DNA of 64,000 bases from Bostrychus sinensis (Eukaryota > Chordata > Actinopteri > Gobiiformes > Eleotridae). The translations under genes were made by a program, and so were the position numbers. The notes under the pieces are model-generated. The model did not search any database, was not told the DNA's origin, and saw only the letters and a program-made list of their open reading frames with translations. Of this stretch, positions 1-9,828 are shown in pieces; the stretch's first letter is position 1, and each line of letters begins with the position of its first letter. Where the stretch lies: NCBI GenBank assembly GCA_020698575.1, contig CM036240.1:30566211-30630210 (forward strand). The letters are read 5' to 3'.

Positions 1-18
1 TTACCACTGCATTTGAAG

Positions 19-1059
19 TCACCATAGCACATTTGTATCTCGTGAACCACTTTGCAAAATCCTAAAATTCACTATCAGCTTCACAGATCTCCTAAACCAG
101 GGATACATGAGCGCATAGAGTAAGGGGTTAAAACACGAGTTCAGATACATCAAACTTAACAGGATTATTTTGACATAAAAGTTCATATTCGCTTCCACAT
201 CGACCACGTAGAACGGTGTGTAGCAGAGAAGAAAGAGAAACACAACAAAGCCCAGATTCCGCGCCGCTTTCAGCTCTGATTTCCTGGAGTTCACCGCTGG
301 CTGCTGTGTGGTGGCTGCAACCTGAGAACGCATGGCACGGGCCTGCGACACTGCCACAAAGAAAACTCGCAAGTACAGTAACACTATGAGCACAAAGGGC
401 ACACAGAAGTTCACCACCAGGTCAATGTAAACAGCAATAGGGCTTATCACTATGAAGCAGTCCCCTTTGCAATTCCCATACTGCCCCATAATAATGAAAT
501 TGTTGTGGTAATACCCAAAGCTGTACAGGAGGGAGATGATCCAGCATGAGATCAGGGCAATGCTAACAGATCTCCTGCACATCAGGGTGGAGTAGTGCAT
601 GGGGTCACAAATGGCTACATAGCGGTCTATTGAGATAAGGATCATGCCTCCAACTGATACAGAAATCAGTGTGAAGACAAAGACGATATAAAGGACACAC
701 AAGATGTCGCCGACTCGCCAGCAAGCGTACGGGAAGGAACTTATGACTGGAATCACCACCCAGCACACCAGGAAGTCTGAGACAGCCAGGTTGAGGAGGA
801 TGAAGTTAGTAGAGGAGTGCAGCTGCCTGAGAAAAGACACAAAATGAGTACATTTCATTACAATAAACTTGATGTGACCACTTGTGACTCGCCTGAAATG
901 TGAGATAGCGATGATGACCATAAGGTTGAGGATGCCGGTGCAGATGGTGAAAGTAAAAAGCATGATCAGATAGATGGTGATGTTCTGATCAGGAACCCGC
1001 TTGGAGCAGGACAGATTGCCCAGTTCTGGGTAGCACTGGTACAGCTGCTCACTGCTCAT
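19..1059 (-). CDS. Trace amine-associated receptor, teleost class III-like (receptor A)
   Basis: Rhodopsin-class GPCR, probably an olfactory amine receptor in the plasma membrane of sensory neurons. The unspliced frame has 346 codons. Visible: N-terminal Cys residues and two N-glycosylation sequons (NLS, NIT); TM1 about 28-52; TM3 about 117-140 with Cys121 (3.25); DRY at 145-147; TM5 with Asp213 (5.42) and Pro221 (5.50); CYTP at 279-282, where most class A receptors have CWxP; NPLLY at 311-315, followed by the YPWFRR stretch typical of TAARs. Position 3.32 is Val128, not Asp. Residues 57-78 have no counterpart in ordinary TAARs and coincide with a probable 66-nt intron, so the spliced product would be 324 residues. 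The start is the only Met ahead of TM1, with A at -3. It is the first of three paralogues in the same orientation. Seen: motifs and residues. Known: class III teleost TAARs lost Asp3.32. Inferred: olfactory role. Confidence 0.93.
   Translation of the reverse strand: MSSEQLYQCYPELGNLSCSKRVPDQNITIYLIMLFTFTICTGILNLMVIIAISHFRRVTSGHIKFIVMKCTHFVSFLRQLHSSTNFILLNLAVSDFLVCWVVIPVISSFPYACWRVGDILCVLYIVFVFTLISVSVGGMILISIDRYVAICDPMHYSTLMCRRSVSIALISCWIISLLYSFGYYHNNFIIMGQYGNCKGDCFIVISPIAVYIDLVVNFCVPFVLIVLLYLRVFFVAVSQARAMRSQVAATTQQPAVNSRKSELKAARNLGFVVFLFLLCYTPFYVVDVEANMNFYVKIILLSLMYLNSCFNPLLYALMYPWFRRSVKLIVNFRILQSGSRDTNVLW
827..892 (-). other. Probable 66-nt GC-AG intron, in frame, in receptor A
   Basis: On the minus strand the exon ends ...TTTCAG and the next bases are GCGAGT. 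The segment closes with TGTGTCTTTTCTCAG, a textbook pyrimidine tract and acceptor. Removing it joins AG to G within codon 56 and yields ISHFR-QLHSS, the usual TAAR first intracellular loop. The segment is 22 codons long and free of stops, so retention would also give an open protein. The donor is GC rather than GT, which is a known minor donor class. Confidence 0.8.
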
Positions 1060-1530
1060 GTTGGAGGAAGGAGACAGGTGGGGGGAAGAAGTGACTTCAT
1101 CCAGACGCTTTATCTCTCGTCTCCTTCCACCTCCGCCTGCTCCCAGATGGACACTGGACCTCCCAAGCCACTTGCATCATGAACCAAAACAACTCCACAA
1201 CTTCACTTTGGATAGCAGTGATCAAATCAATGACTCAGCACACTAGAATAACTTTGGTGAAGTTCACCAAGTAATAAATCTGGCTTTTTCTATTTTTTTG
1301 ACTGAAAAAATAAAGTTCCTAAACCATAAAGAGTGCACCCATTTTAAATACAAATCCATGCCTGATTCTTTGAAGGCCTCAGAAAGCACCTGCTGCTGAA
1401 TATCTGTAGTACTCTGCATTTTGTGTGGTCAGAGTTTACTCCAGCTCTCATGCCAAACATTACTTATCCAAATACTGAATTACAAAACTTGAATGTGTTT
1501 GTTAGTTTCTTGTTTTACATTAAAGCCTGA
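1060..1530. other. Upstream flank of receptor A, conserved beside B and C
   Basis: This stretch precedes the receptor start on the minus strand. It is recognisably the same sequence at 24117-24600 and 48202-48700, including a conserved CGCTTTATCTCTC-like stretch about 50 bases from the start codon. It shows that the tandem duplication included the proximal promoter. No TATA box or other site can be called with certainty. Confidence 0.55.
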
Positions 1531-1794
1531 GCACTGAGTGAACCATGCCAAAGACTGGAAACATATACCACTGATGCAATATTTTTTTAACAAAGTCTCA
1601 AGTAGGCCTTGTTGCTATAGGGGCTGTGTATGTAATACTGTGATATTTGCTGTTATTTTTTTACTACACAGTGTCCTTTGCCCAAGCACATGCCTTCACC
1701 ATGTGTCTCCCAGAGATTTAATGTGCTGTGCCACATATCACTGCCAGGATCATGGTTGTGTTGATGGATTCATGAACAGCACATTTAAAAGGGC

Positions 1795-2300
1795 TATATT
1801 ATGCAAAATTGTCTTTTTAAAGTTATAATGTTGTTTTCTCATCAAAAACATACCTGGAGTTGTGTTTTGCTTTTTTCACAGAAAGCTTGAATCCACAAAC
1901 CACGAATCCTCGCCCACTCCAGGAAGCACTGACCAATCAACAAGGGATTTACAGTCTGCTCTCATTCACTTATTAAAAAAAAACGGTGTACAGCTCTGTT
2001 TCCACTGATTCCTCACAGATATTTTTTATTTTGTATTAAAATGTCATCAAACAAAAAGTTTGAGGAAATAAAAAAATATTTTTCTATGGTTCTGTTCAGA
2101 ATAGTGTAACAGCTCTGCACTCTACTGCCCTCTGCTGGTCTCTTCATCTGTTTCTTTATGGCAGTAGTAAAGTTATTACTGAAGAAAACTTTCTTTGAGT
2201 CAAATGATGTTTTTAAAGGTTGTAAAACGTGCAGTGCTGTTCTAGAGCTGACCAAAAGTGGCGTAAAAATATAAATAAAAGCATAATATAACCCCTTTAT
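1795..2300. mobile_element. TTAA-flanked MITE, copy 1
   Basis: One end reads TTAAAAGGGCTATATTATGC and the other GCATAATATAACCCCTTTAT, which are imperfect inverted repeats. The interior (CATCAAAAACATACCTGGAG, CTGACCAATCAACAAG) recurs near 12.8, 24.9, 49.1 and 50.6 kb. No coding capacity. The TTAA ends suggest a piggyBac-like target, which is inference. Confidence 0.6.
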
Positions 2301-3125
2301 AGACTGACAGAGCAGTATACTACAGTCTGTCTCTGTATAATGTGCAGCGATAAAATGTGTGTATGTGAACTTGTGTACAAGTTATAAAGCAGCCGCTTAA
2401 GCACACCTGAACAGTATATTTACTCTTTTGCTATTTTGTGCAGTTTAAAACAAAACTACATTTTTATTATTTGTGTAAATATTTCCAGATGGGCAGGTGT
2501 CTGTCACCACTCATTCATGGGCTGTTACATAGAGTAGTATACTGTTAGTGTACAATTAACAAAGCAGGACAGATACTTTCATTCATGCAAAATAGTGTCC
2601 AAATGACTCTTTGGGGCTCCCTTTTAGTGAAGTGGTTAGTCAGTGGTTCAAAAATATTTAGCCAATATGTACTGGTCCATAGCCTGTATAAATAGAGTGT
2701 TGTGTCAGGAAGGGCACCTGGCCAAGCTGAAAAGCACTTTCTGTGTCTCTTTAGTGTCAAAATAATTCTTTGTCACAGGAAATAAGTCAAGACCTGTCAG
2801 TTCCTGTGTCCAGAGCAGACAGCTCAAAACTCCTGGAGGAGAAACACACCCACTCTATTTTAATGTGTTCATAATGTCTCTGTAAGGTTACCACAGGTGC
2901 TCACAGGCTGTAGAAAGTCACCTGATTGGGCAGATGGCCGCACTGTGAGACAGCTTTGCAATTTGTAATGTGACCACCAGAGGAGACCAAAGATTATACA
3001 TTGTACCTTTGACACAAGATGTCAGCCAGTGACCTTTCTGCTTATTTCATTTATTTATTACACAGTTAAAAATATTTCATCTATATAGCATTAATATAAA
3101 TTCTAACACTCTAATGTTACAGTAT
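2301..3125. other. Non-coding spacer
   Basis: The part up to about 2530 matches 49471-49690 (CTGACAGAGCAG..., then GATGGGCAGGTGTCT...), so the tandem duplication of A and C reaches at least this far. A short GTCAGGAAGGGCACCTGGC motif near 2705 resembles a common fish repeat. No gene seen in the remainder. Confidence 0.4.
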
Positions 3126-3265
3126 CAGTGGTGGATACCTTTACTCAAGTAATTTACTTAGTACCTTTTTTGAAGAAAAATAACTTTCTGAACATACTTT
3201 TACTTTTACTTGAGTCAATTTTGGATGATTTTATTTATACTTTTACTTGAGTAAACCTTTAAATT
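3126..3265 (+). mobile_element. Tol2-like hAT terminal fragment
   Basis: It begins CAGTGGTGGA and continues with ACTCAAGTAATTTACT and repeated ACTTTTACTTGAGT units, the pattern at the ends of Tol2-related hAT elements. No transposase and no clear far end are visible, so it is probably a fragment or MITE. Confidence 0.45.
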
Positions 3266-5230
3266 GTCTGAGGTGTATAAGATAAAAACTGGCAAGGCAG
3301 AACACTCTGCATCTCTCTCTGTACTGTGTTCTCCTTGTGCACAAGGGAAAAAAAGACAACTCATTTATTGTTCAAGACATTGTCTTTTTGTGAAGTATCT
3401 TAAGCTAAATCCACAACAAACTTGGTGTCAGACCTGAGATTCCTCGAGTTGACTGACAGGACAAAGTAACCAGGGACTGACCATCCTGGGGGATAGATCC
3501 TCCAGCCTCCTACCTCCATAGGGTTTCAGAGACAGGAGGCCTGTTTCACCGGGTCCATGACTGTCACCGCTGGAATTCAACAAACTCAATTTTTAATTAA
3601 ACGGTGAGATACATATGTCTGTTATCAATAGCGAGTAGGACTCAAACTTTATTTGTTGTCATTTTTCTGACTGGATTAAAGTCTCACGGCAGCTGTCAAT
3701 AGAGTATTACAGTAGTAGTATTACAGGTAAAGTCTCTGGGTGACCAAGTCACAGAGTAACCTAAGATAAAACCAGAAAACAAACAGAGGGAAATACTCCA
3801 GATGATGCTTTGGGAGGCTTAAGTGTACATGACCATTATTCTAACAGCAGAAAAATGGGAATAAGCCTGTCAAAAGAGTGAGGTCCCAGAGACACCTCTT
3901 GTCAGGACAATGACAAACACAAATGGTAAACAGCGTGCCCAGTGTCTGCCAACATGGTATGAACATTTTGGTTTTCTGAATGGGGGATTGCAGAGTATAA
4001 ATTAACTGAAAATGCTTAGAGAAAAGTTAGGAAAAGAGAAAAGAAATGAGGCTACTAAATTTAGACAAAGGAAATATTTTTGAATGCAAAGACAGATATT
4101 TGACTGTGTAAAGCTAAAGGTCAATTTTATTAGGTCTTTGTGTTTTTGTGTAATTACATTTTTCTTACTGGCACACTGTGGACATTCACTGGTGGTCCTG
4201 AGGTTTCCAGTAAATTCAAAATTTAAGAGACATGATCGTGATTTGATAACGATCTGAAGAATGAAAAGGAAGTGAAAGCAAATCTAGTGAAAGTAGAAGA
4301 ACACAGAAAGCATTTAAAATGTGAATAGACGGGTAGAAAAAAACAATCAGAAACTGCTCTCTCTGTTTTCTCTGTTTTTCCAGACCTCTCCATGGTGGAA
4401 CTCAACCTGGACCTGGACTCCTGCCCATGCAGTCAGTCCCCAGCAACAAGTGCGGGACCTAACAGCAGCAGCCCGAGCAGCCCCAGAGATAACAGCTATT
4501 ACGGCTGGAGCGGAGCACAGAAGGGATGGACCCAAAAATGCGGACAAAACAGGCTTTAATATACTCACAGGGAAGACAAAGGACGAAAACCACAACCGGA
4601 CAAAACTAAACATACCAAATGAACCAACAAAAACCTGGGGAGGACACAGGACATAAATACACGAGGAAATGAGACACAGGTGAAAAACATCAGGGCGGGG
4701 CAGGTAATCAGAACACGCGGGAAACACAAGAGGCAGGAAGAACACCGGGAAAACCAGGAAACAGACAGGGAATACAAAATAAGACAAGGGAAACAAATAC
4801 AGAAAACTAGACAGAGACACGAGACATAACAACAGCGGAAGTCGAGCCAAATTCCTCCAGTGACCTGCCGGTGAGCTCTAAAGCTCTACATGAGCAACCT
4901 ACACCACCAGAAACCAGGACACAGCCTGCAGCCACCCAAGCTATCACACTCAGAACAAGAAGAAAAGAAAGCCCACTCCACTGGTTTAAACATGAGTTGA
5001 ACTGACTGTAGCACCCATCGCAATAGAAAGCAAGTTTCTGTTGGGTCTTAAAGCTGGAGTCTGTGAATTGGGCTCGCTCCTCCACACAATGTCCAGTGGT
5101 CCAAGTTGCCGGACCTGCCAGTCCCATACTGGCCTATCGTCCATGGACCCCAGCTGAAGTCATGGATGCAGTCAAGTGTCACAGAACGCTGTGTGAGAAC
5201 AACTACAGCATTACCAACTGACTTACACAT
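3266..5230. other. Spacer with a dispersed purine-rich repeat
   Basis: No supported gene. The part from about 4540 to 4850 (CAGGGAAGACAAAGGACG, GGAAACACAAGAGGCAGGAA and similar A/G-rich phrases) resembles a dispersed fish repeat. Open frames across it on both strands follow from its composition and look like shadows. 3266-4290 shows nothing recognisable. Confidence 0.3.
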
Positions 5231-6485
5231 TGCTGCTCTGACCATCTAGCCCTAGGCTGAGGGCACAGGCGTGGACGACTGGGACGAGAATATGGCCGAG
5301 GCAAGGGTCGTGGTCACTGGAATAGAGAGGGACTCGAGAATGTATAAGTTGGACACTGGATGTGAGATTGTCCAAAAAGATACAGTGAAGGCCCTCCCCT
5401 GATTGCTACCCAGGAGTCGGCCTGACTGGGCAGCGAGGACAGGCCCAGCGAGAGACGCACTGAGGAAGGTACTGCACCAACAACACACACATTCACATCT
5501 GTAGCTCTGCAATGAAGAAATGCTTACTGCTGACATACACACATTGGTTTCACAAGCAACCACTTATTTGAAGAACAAGACTAAGCCACCAGCTGCAACT
5601 TATGGAAGCCTGATCTCATTAACAAATACTGTGTTACCAGAATATACCATTGAATGGAATGGAGATAAAGTAATGCTTATTGTTGATTCAGGAGCCACTA
5701 ACTCTAAAATCTCTGAAAATGAGTGGCCGTCATGTGTACTCTATTGGTGCTGATGAAACTGTGCAAGAACGGTATACATCTCCACTTTCGGGTTTAGGCC
5801 CTGCAGGCAGTAGATTTAAGCACTCTTTCCTGTTCTCCTCAGTATGTCCAGTAAATTTCTTAGGCTGAGATCTGATGAACAGACCAGGTATTTGCCTTAT
5901 CTCCACACCAGAAGGTCTTTAGGTAAAAACAAGTGATCAGTTGGCCAATAACAACAATTTCACTGAGGTCAAGTTGGGAACTAGGACTCTTTTATATGTA
6001 TATCAATGGAAATTGCCCCCAACTAAAATTTCTACAGAGCAAATCAAAGTGGCACAGAATGTCTCCCACTTATGCATGTGGATGACTTGCACTGCACATT
6101 TCACTTGTCACAAGGATCAGGTCCCAGATCTGAGGACATGTGGCTCAGAACACCACATGACAAACTCACCACATCGTTCTTTTCTTGGACTCTCACTTCT
6201 TTACGTTATCTGTTTCTCTAACTGGGGAACAACATTCTGTGTATAACATAACTCACTTTACACCTCTTGTTTGTCTATGTTGACTGTGTACAGAATGCCT
6301 TTCACCTCTGTACAGCATGCAACCCGCTCTGTGCAGCTGGTGGGAGATAAGCATGAGGCTTATCACACTTTTTCTTTCCTCTCACACTCAGAAGCTGCAG
6401 CCATCCCTGCTTTACATTTGACCTATGGGTTAAAAACAAATCTGATGTAGGTCTAATTAAAGATTGTGAACCTGTGGTGAACACC
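5231..6485 (+). pseudogene. Retrovirus-like gag/protease/pol remnant
   Basis: Decayed retroelement on the plus strand. A Gly/Arg-rich basic stretch, like a nucleocapsid tail, can be read in one frame near 5255-5330. At about 5671-5706 the frame reads LIVDSGATNS, the DSGAT signature of retroviral-type aspartic proteases. Scattered segments downstream (about 5941-6246, in several frames) resemble a pol region with TCHK and similar short motifs. Stops and frameshifts are frequent, no LTRs are visible and no intact gene remains. The family is uncertain: an epsilon-like endogenous retrovirus is possible. Seen: the DSGAT motif and basic stretch. Inferred: the rest. Confidence 0.45.
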
Positions 6486-6881
6486 CTTAAATTTTACTTA
6501 TAGGCCATGCTAACGCCAGTATCCGTTAAAACAGGAAGCTGTTGATGGCATTACTCCAGTGTTTAAACACCCTAAGGGAGGTGCCATTGGAAAATTATCC
6601 AGTGCTGCCATCCACAATATCTCTAAACCACTGACAAAAAGAAACAAAAACAAATAATGTTTTTCCTGGGCATATGTTCTTACAGTAGACAGCTTATAAC
6701 TAACTGCTAATTCTCACCAAAAATCAACATATATAAAGTTTTAAGAATCTGCAAGTCTTTCAGAAGAACAAACTCACTAATATAAACTATAGCGAGCTTC
6801 TCTTTGTTTGCTGTTTGTGTTCTCTGTTTTCTTTCTTTGTCGGTTTGTTCAGTGTCTTGTCATGTCAGCGTCTTATCATTG
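6486..6881. other. Spacer, nothing recognised
   Basis: AT-rich sequence between the retrovirus-like remnant and the hAT element. No gene, tandem repeat or terminal repeat seen. Confidence 0.3.
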
Positions 6882-6889
6882 GTTTAGAT

Positions 6890-8276
6890 CAGGGGTGGGC
6901 ATTTATTTTTTCCTGAGGGTCATATTTGAGTCTGGGCCGGTTGCGGAGGGCCGGGTCAACACTAACCGCACTTGTTCTCAATATCAACTGTGTATCTTTT
7001 TATGTTTAGGCTTAATAAATGTAAGCAGATAAATGCAAAAAGAAGGCAGGACATTTCAGCATTTATTAAAACAGCATTAACAGAAACAGATCGTTCAGTT
7101 TAAATGTGCATTTAGCTGTATTCGTGTTAGTTCACTGAACAGTCCTCTCAAATCAACAGAATGCCAGCTCCAGTCTGCATCTGAGAGCTGTCATTTCTTT
7201 TGACAAAGCTCATGGATCTCTTTCATCAGGTCCCAAACCCCTTTCTAATCCTTTGCCTACACTGAGCCCTCTGACAGCAGCAGACCCCATGTCTCCATGT
7301 TTACTCCTGCTCCTTTAAAGTGCAACAAGCTGCTTGTGATCCATAGCTCTTCCTTGATATAAATATTCACAGAGATCCAATCTGTGAAAATGTCCTCAAG
7401 TTAAGTTCAGAACAGAACTAGGTCTCTTTATTCCTTCAAATAGAATTTATTTTAATTATATTTCAACTATATTTCAAATAATAAAATAAAAATGTACATT
7501 TTCTATTCTTATATCAAATAAATATAATTTTAAATAAAATTGTATTGTTCTGAATGCCTATTTTAAGAAAAATAATAATCAGCTCTTACTTTTAAACTTC
7601 ACAATTAATTCTATGTTGTGCTGTGACTGCTGCTGTGAGGGGTTTAACTGAGCAGTGTTGGGCTTGGTTTCAAAGTGAAGCTTAATTTTGATGCTTTTAA
7701 TGAAGGCCACTGTCCCATAACAATAAGACACTGGTTCTGAACTGGTCTCTGGGAGGATGAAGCTGTTTTCAGTCCATTCTTACTTCACCCCGTTCCTTTC
7801 CATGCATGTCCCTGTTTCTCCTCTCACCCAAGATTTCACATGAAGTCACATGTGAAGATTTACTATTGACTTTTACTTTTACGCTGCAGTAACTGCACCC
7901 AAAAAAATAAAATAAAATAAAATGTCACTTTACCGTATCTCAAAACACGTGTTGCTCCCTAAATACAATGCATTTCTCTCCTCTGCTCTCTGAGACAAAC
8001 CCCGAGGGGAAGGGGATCAGAGTCTGCAGTGCGTTCTCTCGTTTTGTCAGATAAGGACAGACATCGAAAAACCCAGCACTGTTCACGTTAAAGCTTTAAA
8101 CGGCTCGCTACGTGTGGTGTTTTCACGACGTGCACTGAAATGCTAATCCGCTCTCTCTCCCTCACTCTCTCTGAGTGCGGGGCTTGGTGTGGTACCGAGG
8201 TTCGGATCAGACAGCCGCCATGGGCTGGGTTGGAAGAGCTCGCGGGCCACGTCTGGCTGTAAAATGCCCAGGTCTG
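6890..8276. mobile_element. hAT-type non-autonomous element with 8-bp TSD
   Basis: GTTTAGAT occurs at 6882-6889 and again at 8277-8284. Between them the left end is CAGGGGTGGGCATTT and the right end, read inward, is CAGACCTGGGCATTTT. An 8-bp duplication with CAG-type ends fits the hAT superfamily. The 1387-bp interior holds no transposase-like frame, so the element would depend on an enzyme from elsewhere. Confidence 0.78.
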
Positions 8277-8284
8277 GTTTAGAT

Positions 8285-8898
8285 AATCTAAAGAAGAAGA
8301 AGAAAGCAAATTGTTGTGTGTAGTGAAATATAGAAGGTAACGCTAGGTTTTAGGCAATAGAAGGATTTGTATATGTGGGATTTGACTCAGAAGGACAAAA
8401 AGGAATGTGCTTTGGAAGATATGATGGTTAGAGCAAGTAAATACAGGAGGTGTGAAGTATGTTGTGAAGATGTTTTTTTTTTTTTTTTTTTATTGTAAGA
8501 GGTTTACGTGTGTATGCTTCCTGATAGCTACTGTTGGGTAGGTGTGAATGTGAGAACAATGGTTCAGTGGTGGCATTATGTCAAATAATTTTAAATAGAT
8601 TAGTTAAATCCATCTGTGGAAAACGCATGAAGCAACTAGACACTGGTGGTGTTTGGTATGGGCCTGAGCCTGGGCTTTCCAAACACTTAAATTCTGTCAA
8701 ATTGACACCTGTGGAGATAAACACTGTTTTTTTTATATTTTTTTTATTTATTACAATAAAAAATATCTGCGTTTATCAGCACAAAGGCTGACTATTATAA
8801 ACTAAAACTAATGCTCCTGCATTTTTCTGCGAAACTCAAATTGAAAATTAAATTTGTAATAAACTGCTTGCCTTTAAAATAAAATGAAAAATAACAAT
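8285..8898. other. Spacer with a poly-T run
   Basis: AT-rich, with a run of about 20 T near 8471-8490 and a further T-rich stretch near 8728-8750. No gene recognised. Confidence 0.3.
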
Positions 8899-8906
8899 AT
8901 GCTAAT

Positions 8907-9820
8907 TAGGGCTGTATACCTTAACGCATGCGATTAATAGAAAAAAAATGAATGCGTTAAAATGTATTAACGCAAATTAATCACACAATCTGTTTTGCCG
9001 TACACCAGCGCTTCTCAAAGCACTTTGTAGGGCTTGAAGCCGTGTAGGGGAGTGTGTGACCGTCTTGGAAATATGCGTATATCACAACATTGACTTGCTT
9101 TCACGGTGAAAGACCCGCACGACCAGGGAAGAGAAAAAACCTGCCTCGCGTTTGCCCGTGGTTCGACTTCAGGACAAGTCCACTGCTTTGGCCGCTGCAC
9201 TACAGCCCTCTCCTTTCCCTCCCCTCACGAGTCTCGTGTAAAACTTTTTACTAATAAATGTTGCGTGTGCTTTTTATATCACTTCCTTTCACTGCCTCTG
9301 TCCGTACGCGTTCCTGGGAGCTGTGCTTTCTGTGCATCCTGGACCCGTGGTGAGAGAGAGGGGCAATCGATGGTCATCCCTGAACTTATGGAGCCACAAG
9401 CCGCAAACTCCTACAAACCATTTATTTGCAGTGTTTTGTTTTCCATAAAACGTCAGTTCTCGACTCAGAGCAGTAGCCTCACTGCGGACAGGTGACCATG
9501 CCCTGCTTTGAGAGGAGCAGAGGGGAGGCTCAGGTGTCTGCAGTAGATTTAATGCTGAGCACAGTTCAGCAGACACTGTTATCTCAGTTACTACACAGAT
9601 TTATTAAAGGCTCTCTCACAATATTTATAAGTTATTTTCTGAGATGTATTTTTTTATCCAAGTTAAAACACACTCTTCAACCTCTCTGGACTTTTTTTAT
9701 TTAAACGCTGCATATTGTCGTGGAAAATCTACCAAGTTATACATTGTGATTAATCGTAATTAATCACAGCCCAAGAGTGTGATTAATCCAAAATGTTTTT
9801 TTAATCGATTGACAACACTA
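8907..9820. mobile_element. hAT-type non-autonomous element with 8-bp TSD
   Basis: ATGCTAAT lies directly before the element (8899-8906) and directly after it (9821-9828). The left end is TAGGGCTGT and the right end, read inward, is TAGTGTTGTCAATCGATTAA. Both subterminal regions are rich in TTAACGC/ATTAATC motifs. The 914-bp interior is more GC-rich and has no convincing transposase frame. The 8-bp duplication supports hAT. Confidence 0.8.
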
Positions 9821-9828
9821 ATGCTAAT

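Noticed and set aside
827..892. The 22-residue loop insertion as an ordinary coding difference
   Set aside because: Possible in principle, but matching splice signals in three paralogues and exact restoration of the TAAR loop on removal favour an intron.
4347..4850. 167-codon minus-strand frame with many Leu, Phe and Ser residues
   Set aside because: Composition mirrors the purine-rich plus-strand repeat. No membrane-protein pattern or domain stands out.
9120..9210. tRNA or SINE head suggested by GTGGTTCGACTTC inside the hAT element
   Set aside because: A B-box-like word exists but no matching A box at the right distance and no cloverleaf could be drawn.
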